From CAJCJE01 sp963818685 (GTDB lineage: Bacteria > Actinomycetota > Actinomycetes > Mycobacteriales > Pseudonocardiaceae), in NCBI GenBank assembly GCA_963818685.1, contig CAWFTJ010000003.1, positions 1 through 64,000 of the forward strand: a stretch of DNA of 64,000 nt. Direction: 5' to 3'. The notes beneath the pieces were generated by a model. The model did no database searches. It worked only from the letters and a program-made list of their open reading frames with translations, and had not been told where the DNA came from. Position numbers and translations under genes: made by a program. Positions 42,981 through 51,509 of the stretch are shown piece by piece (position 1 is the stretch's first letter; every line of letters begins with the position of its first letter).

Positions 42981-43193
42981 TTGAAGACTGGCATCCACCC
43001 CGAGTACGTGGCGACCACGGTGACCTGCACCTGTGGTAACACGTTCAGCACGCACAGCACGAAGGCGAATGGCGACATCCACGTCGACATCTGCTCCAAC
43101 TGCCACCCGTTCTACACCGGCAAGCAGAAGATTCTGGACACCGGTGGTCGGGTCGCGCGCTTCGAACAGCGCTACGGCAAGCGCAAGAAGTGA
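42981..43193 (+). CDS. rpmE: Ribosomal protein bL31, zinc form
   Basis: A 70-residue large-subunit protein. Zinc ligands Cys16, Cys18, Cys38 and Cys41 mark the C+ form. It starts IHPEYV, as is usual for the family, and ends in a Lys/Arg tail. The start is TTG 42981, with GGAAAGGGCGAG upstream. It is followed by a strong terminator. Confidence 0.95.
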   Translation: MKTGIHPEYVATTVTCTCGNTFSTHSTKANGDIHVDICSNCHPFYTGKQKILDTGGRVARFEQRYGKRKK

Positions 43194-43225
43194 AATCACT
43201 GACTGTGCGTAACTAGTTCTTCCGA

Positions 43226-43260
43226 CGCCCGCCCTGAGCGCACGAGCGCTCGGGCGGGCG
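43226..43260 (+). terminator. Intrinsic terminator after rpmE
   Basis: A GC-rich hairpin, CGCCCGCCCTGAGCGC paired with GCGCTCGGGCGGGCG, 33 bp past the rpmE stop and followed by TTGTC. The T-tract is weak, as is common in high-GC genomes. Confidence 0.7.
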
Positions 43261-43288
43261 TTGTCATGACTTCCAGGAGGATGGCGCC

Positions 43289-44383
43289 TTGAGCGAGTCG
43301 GACGACGTGCTTGCCGCGCTGTTGGCCGAGCACGCGGATCTGGAACGGCAGCTTGCCGATCCGGCCGTGCACGCCGACCAGCCGCTCGCGCGCAAGCTGT
43401 CGCGCCGTTACGCGGAACTTGGCTCGGTGGCCAAGGCCATCCGCGAGCTGGAGGCGACCAAGGACGATCTCGCGGCCGCGCGCGAACTGGCCGACGAGGA
43501 CCCGGCCTTCGCCGTCGAGGCCGCCGAGCTGGAGCAGCGGCTGCCAAGGCTCAACGACCGGCTGACCGAACTGCTGCTGCCGCGCGACCCGCACGACGCC
43601 TCCGACGTGATCCTGGAGATCAAGTCCGGTGAGGGCGGTGAGGAGTCCGCGCTGTTCGCAGGCGACCTGTTGCAGATGTACCTGCGCTACGCGGAACGCA
43701 GGCACTGGAAGACCGAGATCCTCGGCGGCACCGAGTCCGATCTGGGCGGCTACAAGGACGTCACGGTCGCGGTGAAGAGCCGAGGCGGCGGCGAGGCACT
43801 GGACGGCGTCTGGTCGCGGTTGAAGTTCGAGGGCGGCGTGCACCGCGTGCAGCGGGTGCCGGTCACCGAGTCGCAGGGCCGCATCCACACCTCGGCCGCC
43901 GGCGTGCTGGTCTACCCGGAGCCCGAGGACGTCGAGGTCGAGATCGACGACAAGGACCTGCGGGTCGACGTGTTCCGTTCATCGGGCCACGGCGGGCAGA
44001 GCGTGAACACCACCGACTCCGCGGTGCGCATCACGCACCTGCCGACCGGCATCGTGGTGTCCTGCCAGAACGAGCGCAGCCAGTTGCAGAACAAGGCGCG
44101 CGCCATGCAGGTGCTGCGGGCGAGGCTGCTCGCGCTGGCCGAGGAGAAGGCGGCGGCGGACGCGTCCGCGGCGCGGCGCAGCCAGGTTCGCACCGTCGAC
44201 CGGTCCGAGCGGGTGCGCACCTACAACTTCGCCGAGAACCGGATCGCCGACCATCGGGTGAACTACAAGGCGTACAACCTCGACCAGGTGCTGGCCGGCG
44301 ACCTCGACGGCGTGCTGGACGCGCTGAGCGAGGCCGACCGGGCGGAACGGCTCGCCGCCAGTGCGGGACCCGCTGCCAAGTAA
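43289..44383 (+). CDS. prfA: Peptide chain release factor 1
   Basis: RF1 of 364 residues, reading UAA and UAG stop codons. The GGQ peptidyl-hydrolysis motif is Gly235-Gly236-Gln237 (GHGGQSVN). The codon-recognition region follows RVPVTESQGRIHTSAAGV. The start is TTG 43289, 8 bp after AGGAGG; the ATG between them is out of frame. The next gene is prmC, which methylates this GGQ glutamine. Confidence 0.96.
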   Translation: MSESDDVLAALLAEHADLERQLADPAVHADQPLARKLSRRYAELGSVAKAIRELEATKDDLAAARELADEDPAFAVEAAELEQRLPRLNDRLTELLLPRDPHDASDVILEIKSGEGGEESALFAGDLLQMYLRYAERRHWKTEILGGTESDLGGYKDVTVAVKSRGGGEALDGVWSRLKFEGGVHRVQRVPVTESQGRIHTSAAGVLVYPEPEDVEVEIDDKDLRVDVFRSSGHGGQSVNTTDSAVRITHLPTGIVVSCQNERSQLQNKARAMQVLRARLLALAEEKAAADASAARRSQVRTVDRSERVRTYNFAENRIADHRVNYKAYNLDQVLAGDLDGVLDALSEADRAERLAASAGPAAK

Positions 44384-44416
44384 CCACGGCGGGTGAGCGG
44401 GTGAGAGAGTAGGCCG

Positions 44417-45283
44417 GTGACCAGACAGCCGTTGCGGCTCGCCATCCTGGAGGCCGAGCGCATCCTCAGCGCGGCAGGTGTCGCCAGCCCCAGGGTGGAC
44501 GCGGAACTGATCGCCGCGCACGTGCTCGGGGTCGAGCGGTCCCGGTTGCCGATGGTGCCGCTGGTCGACCCGCCGGTGGTGGACGCGATCGGGCAGCTGG
44601 TCGCGCAGCGTGCCAAGCGGGTTCCGTTGCAGCACCTGACCGGCTGGGCGGCGATGGGTCAGATCAGCGTCGGCGTCGGCCCCGGCGTGTTCGTGCCGAG
44701 GCCGGAGACCGAACTGCTGCTCGCCTGGGGACTCAAGCTGATCGCGGACGTGCGCAGGCCGGTCGTCGTCGACCTGTGCACCGGCACCGGCGTGCTCGCG
44801 CTGGCCATGGCCAACGAGCGGCCGGACGCGACAGTGCACGCGGTCGAACTCGATCCGGTGGCTCTGGCCTGGGCACGGCAGAACGCGGAACTGTGCGCGC
44901 AGAACGGCGACACCCCGATCAAGCTCTATGCGGGCGACGTCACCGATCCGCAGATCCTGTCCGATGTGGACGGAACGGTGGATCTGGTGCTGTGCAACCC
45001 GCCCTACGTTCCCGATGGCACCGAGGTGCCGCCGGAGGTCGCCGAGCACGACCCGAAGATGGCGGTGTTCGGCGGTGCCGACGGCCTCGACGTGATCCGC
45101 CCCGTGGTCACAGCGGCCGCGCGACTGCTCAAGCCCGGCGGCGGGGTCGCCATCGAACACGACGACACGCACCGCTACTCGGTCACCGAACTGCTCGCCG
45201 CCCGCCGCGTGCTCACCGACGTGCGGGACCACGAGGACCTGGCCGGCAGGCCCCGGTTCAGCACCGCGCGACGCAGCGCATGA
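44417..45283 (+). CDS. prmC: Release factor glutamine N5-methyltransferase
   Basis: SAM-dependent methyltransferase of 288 residues modifying the GGQ glutamine of release factors. It has an N-terminal helical domain (1-75), SAM motif VVDLCTGTGVLALAMA (about 116-131), and the glutamine-methyltransferase NPPY at 194-197 (LVLCNPPYVP). GTG 44417 lies 33 bp after prfA. The stop overlaps the start of the small ORF at 45280 (ATGA). Confidence 0.94.
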   Translation: MTRQPLRLAILEAERILSAAGVASPRVDAELIAAHVLGVERSRLPMVPLVDPPVVDAIGQLVAQRAKRVPLQHLTGWAAMGQISVGVGPGVFVPRPETELLLAWGLKLIADVRRPVVVDLCTGTGVLALAMANERPDATVHAVELDPVALAWARQNAELCAQNGDTPIKLYAGDVTDPQILSDVDGTVDLVLCNPPYVPDGTEVPPEVAEHDPKMAVFGGADGLDVIRPVVTAAARLLKPGGGVAIEHDDTHRYSVTELLAARRVLTDVRDHEDLAGRPRFSTARRSA

Positions 45284-45477
45284 GCAGGGAGCAGCACATG
45301 AGCAGGGAGCAGCCGCTCTCCTCGGCCGCCGCCGCCCAACTTCTGGAAGACCTGGAAGACCTGGTCGATCTCGCCGCGGTCCGGGAGGCACTGGCCGAAC
45401 TCGACGCTGGCCGTGACCAGCCGCGTCCGTTCGTCCGGGCCGCTGTTCGGGACGGCAGCACCCCGCGTCGCTCGTAA
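45280..45477 (+). CDS. Small antitoxin-like protein, orphan
   Basis: A 65-residue acidic protein translationally coupled to prmC (ATGA). Its core LLEDLEDLVDLAAVREALAE resembles the C-terminal helix of Phd/type II antitoxins, but there is no DNA-binding half and no toxin gene beside it, so function is unproven. The first codons are duplicated: ATGAGCAGGGAGCAG occurs at 45280 and again at 45298, giving MSREQH-MSREQ and two possible starts, each followed by an internal AGGGAG. Confidence 0.55.
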   Translation: MSREQHMSREQPLSSAAAAQLLEDLEDLVDLAAVREALAELDAGRDQPRPFVRAAVRDGSTPRRS

Positions 45478-45504
45478 CTCGCCGGCAGTGCCAGGATTGG
45501 TGCC

Positions 45505-46146
45505 GTGAGCACGGTTTACGACTGTAGTCGGCAGGACGATCGCACGGCCGGACTGGCCGCGGCGGCCGGTGAGATCCGGTCCGCGCGGCTGGTCGTCTTC
45601 CCGACCGACACCGTGTACGGCATCGGCTGCGACGCGTTCAACCCGACCGCCGTCAACGCGCTGTTCGACGCGAAGGGGCGCGGCCGCAACATGCCGCTGT
45701 CCGTCCTGGTCGGATCGTGGACCGGGGTGGACGGGCTGGTGCTGTCCGTGCCGGGCCGCGCACGCGACCTGATCGAGGCGTTCTGGCCGGGCGGGTTGTC
45801 CATCGTGCTGCCGCACGCGCCGTCGCTGGCCTGGGACCTCGGCGATACCAGGGGCACCGTGATGATCCGGATGCCGCTGCACCCGGTGATCCTGGAACTG
45901 CTCCAGGAGACCGGCCCGATCGCGCAGTCCAGCGCGAACGCGACCGGCAAGCGTCCGGCGACCACCGTGCAGGAGGCGCGCGAGCAGCTCGGCGAGAAAG
46001 CGGCCGTCTACCTCGACGGAGGGCCGGCAGGCGAGGCGGTCGCCTCCACCATCGTCGACCTGACCAGCGACACTCCCCGGCTGCTGCGCGAGGGCGCGGT
46101 CAGCAGGGCAGAGGTGGCCGACGTTCTGGGCGTGACGGTGCAGTGA
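45505..46146 (+). CDS. Threonylcarbamoyl-AMP synthase
   Basis: A 213-residue Sua5/YciO/YrdC (TsaC) protein making threonylcarbamoyl-AMP for the t6A37 modification of ANN-reading tRNAs. Motifs: VVFPTDTVYGIGCDAFN for ATP and threonine binding, then KGRGRNMPLSVLV and SSANATGKRP. Its position after prmC is the Rv1301 position in M. tuberculosis. Start GTG 45505. Confidence 0.93.
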   Translation: MSTVYDCSRQDDRTAGLAAAAGEIRSARLVVFPTDTVYGIGCDAFNPTAVNALFDAKGRGRNMPLSVLVGSWTGVDGLVLSVPGRARDLIEAFWPGGLSIVLPHAPSLAWDLGDTRGTVMIRMPLHPVILELLQETGPIAQSSANATGKRPATTVQEAREQLGEKAAVYLDGGPAGEAVASTIVDLTSDTPRLLREGAVSRAEVADVLGVTVQ

Positions 46147-46194
46147 TGGCCGCAGATCACCGTCTTCGTACCAGCGTGGGGCTAGCCTGAGACC

Positions 46195-47370
46195 GTGGGT
46201 CCTCTCCTCGACGCCACCCCGGACGGTCTCCCGCTCCGCGAGTACCTGCTGGTCTGCCTCATCTCGGCGGCCATCACGTACCTGCTGACCGCGCTGGTCC
46301 GCCGTACCGCGTATGGCGTCGGCGCCGTTGCGGTGCCCCGGGTTCGCGACGTGCACACCGTGGTCATGCCGAGGATGGGCGGCGTCGCCATGTACTGCGG
46401 CGTGGTCGGCGGCATGCTGCTCGCCCACCAGCTCCCGGTGCTGCGCCGCGCGTTGATCTACTCGCTCGACCCGTGGGCCGTGCTGATCGGCGGCGGCGTG
46501 ATCGTGCTCGTCGGGGTGCTCGACGACCGGTTCGAACTGGACTCGTGGACCAAGCTCGCCGGCCAGGTCACGGCGGCCGGCATCCTCGCCCTGCTCGGCC
46601 TACAGTTCCTGGATCTGTGGGTGCCGTGGGGCGGCAGCGGCGACATCGTCGGCTCGCAGGTCATCCTGGACCAGAACAGCGGCGGCCTGCTTTCGGTGCT
46701 GCTGGTGGTCGGCATGACCAACGCGATGAACTTCGTCGACGGCCTCGACGGCCTCGCCGCCGGCATCGGCCTGATCACCTCGGTCGCTATCTGCGCCTAT
46801 TCGCTGGTTTTGTTGCAGGGCACCGGCGGCATCGTGCAGAGCTACCCGCCCGCGCTGATCGCGGCCTGCCTTGCCGGCGCGTGTCTCGGCTTCCTGCCGC
46901 ACAACTTCCAGCCGGCCCGGATCTTCATGGGCGACTCGGGCTCGATGCTGATCGGGCTGATGCTGGCCGCGGCGAGCATCTCCGCGTCCGGCAAGGTCAA
47001 CCTCAACCAGACCGGGCCGCGCAGCGAACTCGCCGTGCTGTCCCCGCTGCTCGTGGTCGTCGCGGTCATGTTCGTACCCCTGCTTGACATGCTGATGGCC
47101 ATCGTGCGCAGGACTCGGCGCGGGGTGGGCATCTTCTCGGCGGACAAGATGCACCTGCACCACCGAATGCTGGAAATCGGGCATTCGACGCGGCGTGCGG
47201 TGCTGCTGATCTATTTGTGGGCCGCGGTCATCGCGTTCGGGGCGGTCGCGCTCACCGTGTTCAACGGGTTCGTGGTGAGCCTTGGCATCGTGGTCGGCCT
47301 CGTGCTCGCGCTCGTGGTGTCGACCATCCCGTGGCTGCGCGACGTCCGCAGGGCCAACACCGAGGTCTGA
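46195..47370 (+). CDS. wecA: Decaprenyl-phosphate GlcNAc-1-phosphate transferase (WecA/Rfe type)
   Basis: MraY/WecA-family membrane enzyme of 391 residues with about eleven helices. It moves GlcNAc-1-phosphate from UDP-GlcNAc to polyprenyl phosphate, the first step of arabinogalactan linker or surface polysaccharide synthesis. Catalytic motifs: VGVLDDRFELD, NFVDGLDGLAAG, FMGDSGSMLIG and MHLHHRMLE. Orthologous in position to rfe (Rv1302). GTG 46195 follows sua5 by 48 bp. The polar tail is short. Confidence 0.92.
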   Translation: MGPLLDATPDGLPLREYLLVCLISAAITYLLTALVRRTAYGVGAVAVPRVRDVHTVVMPRMGGVAMYCGVVGGMLLAHQLPVLRRALIYSLDPWAVLIGGGVIVLVGVLDDRFELDSWTKLAGQVTAAGILALLGLQFLDLWVPWGGSGDIVGSQVILDQNSGGLLSVLLVVGMTNAMNFVDGLDGLAAGIGLITSVAICAYSLVLLQGTGGIVQSYPPALIAACLAGACLGFLPHNFQPARIFMGDSGSMLIGLMLAAASISASGKVNLNQTGPRSELAVLSPLLVVVAVMFVPLLDMLMAIVRRTRRGVGIFSADKMHLHHRMLEIGHSTRRAVLLIYLWAAVIAFGAVALTVFNGFVVSLGIVVGLVLALVVSTIPWLRDVRRANTEV

Positions 47371-47807
47371 TCAACTCCATCCGCCCAGCTCACGATCACT
47401 GAATCGATTACTGGATCGAGGTGAGCAGCGACTTGTCCTGCTTGCCCGACCGAGCAGTACGGGCGTCTCACTAAGGCTGATAAGGTTTACGTGAGAGAAC
47501 GAACTATCGGGAGGGTCTACGGTGACCGCACCGCGCTGGGTGTCCGCCCGGTCCGGCCTCGGGGCCGCCGTGCGCGCCAGTGCGAACGCACCGAACGCGG
47601 CACCCGTGAACCACCCCATAGCCTGCACGGTGTCCGTTTTACCGTGTGGTAGCGTTCCGGCATCTCCCGAGGACACGGGGGATAGTCTTCTGCGCCCGCC
47701 GCAGACCACGATCGTGGCGTTGGGTTACCCGTCGCCGTCTATATCGACGAGGAGTTGCCTTTGAGTGATCGTCGCGTGCAGGCCGTGAATCCCAGGTAGG
47801 TGGGCTG
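47371..47807. promoter_or_regulatory. Promoter region of the ATP synthase operon
   Basis: A 437-bp gap before the atp genes. A possible short ORF starts at GTG 47521, with GGGAGGG upstream (81 codons), but its composition is not convincing, and the antisense frame 47371-47709 is equally open. The atp promoter should lie here; I cannot place it with confidence. Confidence 0.4.
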
Positions 47808-48014
47808 GTGCCCAACAAACCCCCGAGCCCACTGCTCCTGGTCGGTGTCGGGTCAGGGATCGTGGCGATGATCATCGGCGGTATGGCGGCCGGTTGGGTC
47901 ATCGACACGCACGTACATGACTTTCCAGTTTTCACGCTCGTCGGTTTGGCCGTCGGGATCATCGCGGCTTCGTCCTACCTGTATTCGATGTTCCGGCGGT
48001 TCAAGAGAGATTGA
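47808..48014 (+). CDS. AtpZ/AtpI-like small membrane protein
   Basis: A 68-residue protein with two helices (about 9-29 and 39-60) joined by a short loop, as in the AtpZ/AtpI family encoded at the head of F1Fo operons, where they help Fo assembly or Mg2+ supply. GTG 47808, with GGTAGGTGGG upstream. It lies 15 bp before the next membrane protein. Confidence 0.75.
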   Translation: MPNKPPSPLLLVGVGSGIVAMIIGGMAAGWVIDTHVHDFPVFTLVGLAVGIIAASSYLYSMFRRFKRD

Positions 48015-48029
48015 GGTCGAGGGGTCAAG

Positions 48030-48440
48030 TTGTCAGCGATACGAGCAGCCGCGGCGAACGTGCCGGCCGCGATCGTGCTGAATCTACGCCGACCGGTGCT
48101 TGTCTCGGCCGGTTTCGGAGTCGTCGCCATCGTGCTCGGGGCGGTCCTCGGGCACATCGTGGGAGCCATCCTGTTCTGCATCGGGATGATCCTCGGTGTG
48201 GTCAACGCCCGGATGCTGCAGCGCTCCGTCGTCAAGGTGATCTCCAGCGAGAACCCGACCAAGCGTGCGCTGACCGGATCGTCGGTGCAACGACTCATCG
48301 TCATCGCGGCCATCGCTCTTGCCCTCGGCTATTTCGTGCGGCCGGACGGGCTCGGCGTGTTCTTCGGTCTCGTGATGTTCCAACTGATCTTCATCGCCCA
48401 CACCCTCCTGCCGGTCATGAAGGAGCGCAGTAAGCAATGA
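48030..48440 (+). CDS. atpI: ATP synthase protein I-like membrane protein
   Basis: A 136-residue protein with four helices (about 23-42, 43-60, 85-103 and 106-126), in the place of Rv1303 in mycobacteria. AtpI-type proteins assist c-ring assembly. TTG 48030 is chosen, with GAGGGG upstream. Its stop overlaps the atpB start (ATGA). Confidence 0.75.
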   Translation: MSAIRAAAANVPAAIVLNLRRPVLVSAGFGVVAIVLGAVLGHIVGAILFCIGMILGVVNARMLQRSVVKVISSENPTKRALTGSSVQRLIVIAAIALALGYFVRPDGLGVFFGLVMFQLIFIAHTLLPVMKERSKQ

Positions 48441-49186
48441 CCGACATCGCCCATCTCGCCGTCACCATCGAGCCACCCGGCACGCACCCGCACTGGCAGT
48501 TCCTCGGGCTGACTCTCGACGCCGACACGGTGGTGGCCACGCTGATCGCCGCCGTGATCGTGATCGGGCTCGGCCTGTTCGTGCGCGCCAAGGTCACCTC
48601 CGGGGCACCCAACGGGGTGCAGTTGTTCTTCGAGACGGTCAACCGGTTGATGCGTGACCAGATCGAGAACGCGATCGGGGTCAAGGTCGCGCCGTTCCTG
48701 GTGCCGCTGTCGATCACCCTGTTCATTCTGATTCTGGTCTGCAACTGGCTTTCCGTGCTGCCGATGAACTTCGGCGACAACGGCGCGGACGTGCTGGCCC
48801 CACCGACCGCGGACGTGAACCTGGTCTACGCGCTCGCGTTGTTGCTGTGGCTGTGGAAACACGTTGCCGGTACCCGCAGGCACCACGGCGTCGGCAGGCA
48901 CCTGGTGCACGTCGCCAAGGGCCACTACAAGTACCTGGCGCCACTGTGGATCCTCGAAGAATTCACCAACCTGCTCTCGCTGCCGCTGCGGTTGTTCGGC
49001 AACATCTTCGCGGGCGGCATCATGATCGCGGTGCTTGGTCTGCTGCCCGCCTACTTGTTGTGGCTGCCCAACGCGGCCTGGAAGCTGTTCGACCTTGGTA
49101 TCGGCCTGATCCAGGCATTCATCTTCGTCCTGCTGACCATCGTGTACTTCTCGGACGCGATGGAGATCAGGGAGGGCGAGCACTGA
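48437..49186 (+). CDS. atpB: ATP synthase subunit a
   Basis: Fo subunit a, 249 residues, forming the proton half-channels against the c-ring. The essential arginine is Arg185 in LPLRLFGNIFAGG. The last helix ends FIFVLLTIVYFSDAMEI, as in the family. The start overlaps the preceding stop by ATGA; 74 bp separate it from atpE. Confidence 0.95.
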   Translation: MTDIAHLAVTIEPPGTHPHWQFLGLTLDADTVVATLIAAVIVIGLGLFVRAKVTSGAPNGVQLFFETVNRLMRDQIENAIGVKVAPFLVPLSITLFILILVCNWLSVLPMNFGDNGADVLAPPTADVNLVYALALLLWLWKHVAGTRRHHGVGRHLVHVAKGHYKYLAPLWILEEFTNLLSLPLRLFGNIFAGGIMIAVLGLLPAYLLWLPNAAWKLFDLGIGLIQAFIFVLLTIVYFSDAMEIREGEH

Positions 49187-49260
49187 GTCTCGATCTGACT
49201 TCCGATCGGTTGTCAGCGCTCCGCAAGGACCTAGTGGAAAGAATCAGGTAAGGGAAAACA

Positions 49261-49524
49261 ATGACCGACCTCAACCAGGCAATCACTACTGCCGGCGCCT
49301 ACATCGGTGGCGGTCTCGCACTCGGCGGCGGCGCGCTCGGTGCCTCCATCGGTGACGGTCTTGCCGGTAGCCAGATGGTGGCCGGTGTCGCCCGTCAGCC
49401 CGAGGCCCAGGGCCGGCTGTTCACGCCGTTCATCATCACCGCGGGTCTTGCCGAAGGCAACTTCTTCATCGCCTTGGCATTCGCCGCGATCCTGCTGTTC
49501 GTCTTCGGCGTGCAGGCCACCTGA
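49261..49524 (+). CDS. atpE: ATP synthase subunit c
   Basis: Fo c-ring hairpin, 87 residues. Helix 1 carries the GGGALGASIGDG glycine pattern, the polar loop is ARQPEAQG, and helix 2 carries the proton-binding Glu65 (AGLAEGNFF), equivalent to Glu61 of M. tuberculosis, the bedaquiline target. Asp32 also corresponds to a bedaquiline-contact residue. ATG 49261, with AAGGGA upstream. Confidence 0.96.
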   Translation: MTDLNQAITTAGAYIGGGLALGGGALGASIGDGLAGSQMVAGVARQPEAQGRLFTPFIITAGLAEGNFFIALAFAAILLFVFGVQAT

Positions 49525-49529
49525 TCTCG

Positions 49530-50075
49530 ATGGCGACCAGGGACATCGCCGCCGGCAACATTTTCCTGCTCCCGAACGGCACGTTCTTCGTCGAGCTGAT
49601 CATCTTCTTGATCGTGCTGTTCGTGTTCTGGAAGGTCATCCTGCCGCCGTTGCAGAAATCTCTCGACGAACGCGACGCGAAGATCCGCAAGACGGCGGAG
49701 GACAGCCAGCAGGCGGAGGAGAAGCTGAAGGCCGCGCAGGCCAAGTACACCGCCGCACTTGCGGGCGCCAGGGACGAGTCCACCCGTCTTCGGGACGAAG
49801 CCAGGGCAGAGGGCACGAACACGCTCAACGAACTCCGCGAGCAGGCGCGTCAGGAGGCTGACGCCGTCGCGCAGCGGGCGAGTGAGCAGATGGCCGTCCA
49901 GCGTGCCCAGGCAGTTCGCGAACTGCGCAGCCAGGTCGGCGAGTTCTCGGTCGCGTTGGCCGGCCGGATCATCGGTACCCCGATGCCGGATGACCCGAAC
50001 CGGTCGGTGACCGTCGCCCGTTTCCTCGAAGAGGTCGACGCGTCGACCCCGGAATCGGCAGGGAGTGCGCAATGA
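49530..50075 (+). CDS. atpF: ATP synthase subunit b
   Basis: Peripheral stalk subunit, 181 residues: one N-terminal helix (about 19-40, FFVELIIFLIVLFVFWKVI) and then a long charged coiled coil with the PLQKSLDERDAKI start. It lies 5 bp after atpE. The stop overlaps the next b-type gene by ATGA. Confidence 0.94.
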   Translation: MATRDIAAGNIFLLPNGTFFVELIIFLIVLFVFWKVILPPLQKSLDERDAKIRKTAEDSQQAEEKLKAAQAKYTAALAGARDESTRLRDEARAEGTNTLNELREQARQEADAVAQRASEQMAVQRAQAVRELRSQVGEFSVALAGRIIGTPMPDDPNRSVTVARFLEEVDASTPESAGSAQ

Positions 50076-50590
50076 GCGGCGCCTACATCGGTGAACTCGT
50101 CGGCTTCGTCGTCATCATCCTCGCGCTGTGGCGCTACGTCGTTCCGCCGGTGCGCAGGACCCTGCGCAAGCAGCAGGACCTGATTCGCAGCCAGATGAAG
50201 GCCAGCGAGGACGCGGCGGCACAGCTGGCGGAGGCCGAGCGCAAGTACTCCGACGCGATAGCCGAGGCCAGGGTTGAGGCTGCCAAGATCCGCGACGGCG
50301 CACGGGCGGACGCCCAGCGCATCATCGTGGAAATGCGCGAGCAGGCCGAGCGCGAGGTCGCGCGGATCAAGCAGCGCGGCGAGGACGACCTGATCCAGCA
50401 ACGACAGCAGGTCATCAGGGAGCTGCGCGCCAGAATCGGCGAACTCTCGGTCGACCTCGCCGGTCGGCTGGTCACAGAGCACCTGTCCGCAGCGGGCCAG
50501 CGGGCCGCGACCGTGGACCTGCTGCTCGGCGAGCTGGAGCAGATGGCCGCTCGGGACGAGGCCACCGCGGGTAGCAAGGGAGAGGCGTGA
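50072..50590 (+). CDS. Second b-type (b') subunit, not fused to delta
   Basis: A 172-residue second stalk subunit: an N-terminal helix (about 9-21, GFVVIILALWRYV) and a long coiled coil (about 30-150). In mycobacteria the equivalent sequence is the N-terminal part of the b-delta fusion AtpH. Here a stop codon separates it from delta with a TGATG overlap, so the two are made as coupled separate chains. The operon therefore encodes a hetero-b stalk without fusion. Confidence 0.82.
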   Translation: MSGAYIGELVGFVVIILALWRYVVPPVRRTLRKQQDLIRSQMKASEDAAAQLAEAERKYSDAIAEARVEAAKIRDGARADAQRIIVEMREQAEREVARIKQRGEDDLIQQRQQVIRELRARIGELSVDLAGRLVTEHLSAAGQRAATVDLLLGELEQMAARDEATAGSKGEA

Positions 50591-51444
50591 TGGAGCCGAG
50601 CACGCACCAGCTCGACGACGCCCAGTACCGGGCCGCGACCCGGCAGTCGCTGCGCGACGCGCGGGACAGGCTCGACGCGGTCATCGCCGAAGCCGGCGAG
50701 GACGACCTGCGGACGCTCGGTGAGGACCTGTTCAGCGTGCTGGACCTGCTGGTCCGCGAGCGTGTGCTGCGCAGGCACCTCGCCGACCCGTCGACCGACC
50801 CGGACGCCCGGCGCCGCCTCGTGGACACCGTGTTCGGCGGCAAGATCGGCCAGCAGGCGCTTGACGTGCTGACCGGCCTCACGGCCAGCCGCTGGTCGAC
50901 CTCGGCCGACCTGCTCGACGTGCTTGAGCAGCTGGCCAGGGAGGTCACACTGGCCAGGGCGCAGCGGGACGACGCGATCGAGGACGTCGAGGACGAACTG
51001 TTCCGGTTCGGCCGCATCCTGAACGCGAACCCCGCGCTGCACGAGGCGTTGTCCAACGACAACAACCCGGTCGAGGGCCGCGTGCGGCTGCTGGACGGGC
51101 TGATCGACGGCAAGGTCAACGCGATCACGAAGCTGCTGCTCGACCAGGTGGTTCGACTGCCGAGGACGGCCAGCCTGGAAGTGGTGGTCGGGAAGCTGGC
51201 CGAACTGGCCGCGGCCCGGCGCAACCGCTCGGTCGCGCACATCACGGCGGCCGCACCGCTGAGCGACGAGCAGGAGCAGCGGCTGGTCCGGGTGCTCACG
51301 GGGATCTTCGGCCGGGAGATGTCGTTGCAGGTCGAACTGGATCCCGGGCTGCTCGGCGGCCTGGTGATCAAGGTCGGCGACGAGGTGATCGACGGCAGTA
51401 TCGTCGCGCGGCTTGCCAAGGCCCGCGAACAACTGCCGAACTGA
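50590..51444 (+). CDS. atpH: ATP synthase subunit delta
   Basis: F1 subunit linking the stalk to the alpha3beta3 head, 284 residues. Beyond the usual OSCP/delta core (about 105-284; LIDGKVNAITKLLLDQV, LDPGLLGGLVIKVGDEVIDGS) it has an N-terminal extension of about 100 residues, as in the delta half of mycobacterial b-delta. ATG 50590 lies 7 bp after GGGAG. GTG 50587 is the alternative. TGATG overlap with the b' gene. Confidence 0.92.
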   Translation: MEPSTHQLDDAQYRAATRQSLRDARDRLDAVIAEAGEDDLRTLGEDLFSVLDLLVRERVLRRHLADPSTDPDARRRLVDTVFGGKIGQQALDVLTGLTASRWSTSADLLDVLEQLAREVTLARAQRDDAIEDVEDELFRFGRILNANPALHEALSNDNNPVEGRVRLLDGLIDGKVNAITKLLLDQVVRLPRTASLEVVVGKLAELAAARRNRSVAHITAAAPLSDEQEQRLVRVLTGIFGREMSLQVELDPGLLGGLVIKVGDEVIDGSIVARLAKAREQLPN

Positions 51445-51509
51445 ACGGCCGACCGCGGCCCCACATACGACAAGAGTTTGAACTGATCGAGAGCAGGGAC
51501 CGAATACCC

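Noticed and set aside
45280..45477. Complete toxin-antitoxin module
   Set aside because: Only an antitoxin-like helix is visible; the flanking genes are prmC and sua5, and no toxin is present.
47521..47764. Short gene before the atp operon
   Set aside because: It has a good GGGAGGG ahead of GTG, but the composition is not protein-like and the opposite strand is equally open. Left as part of the promoter gap.
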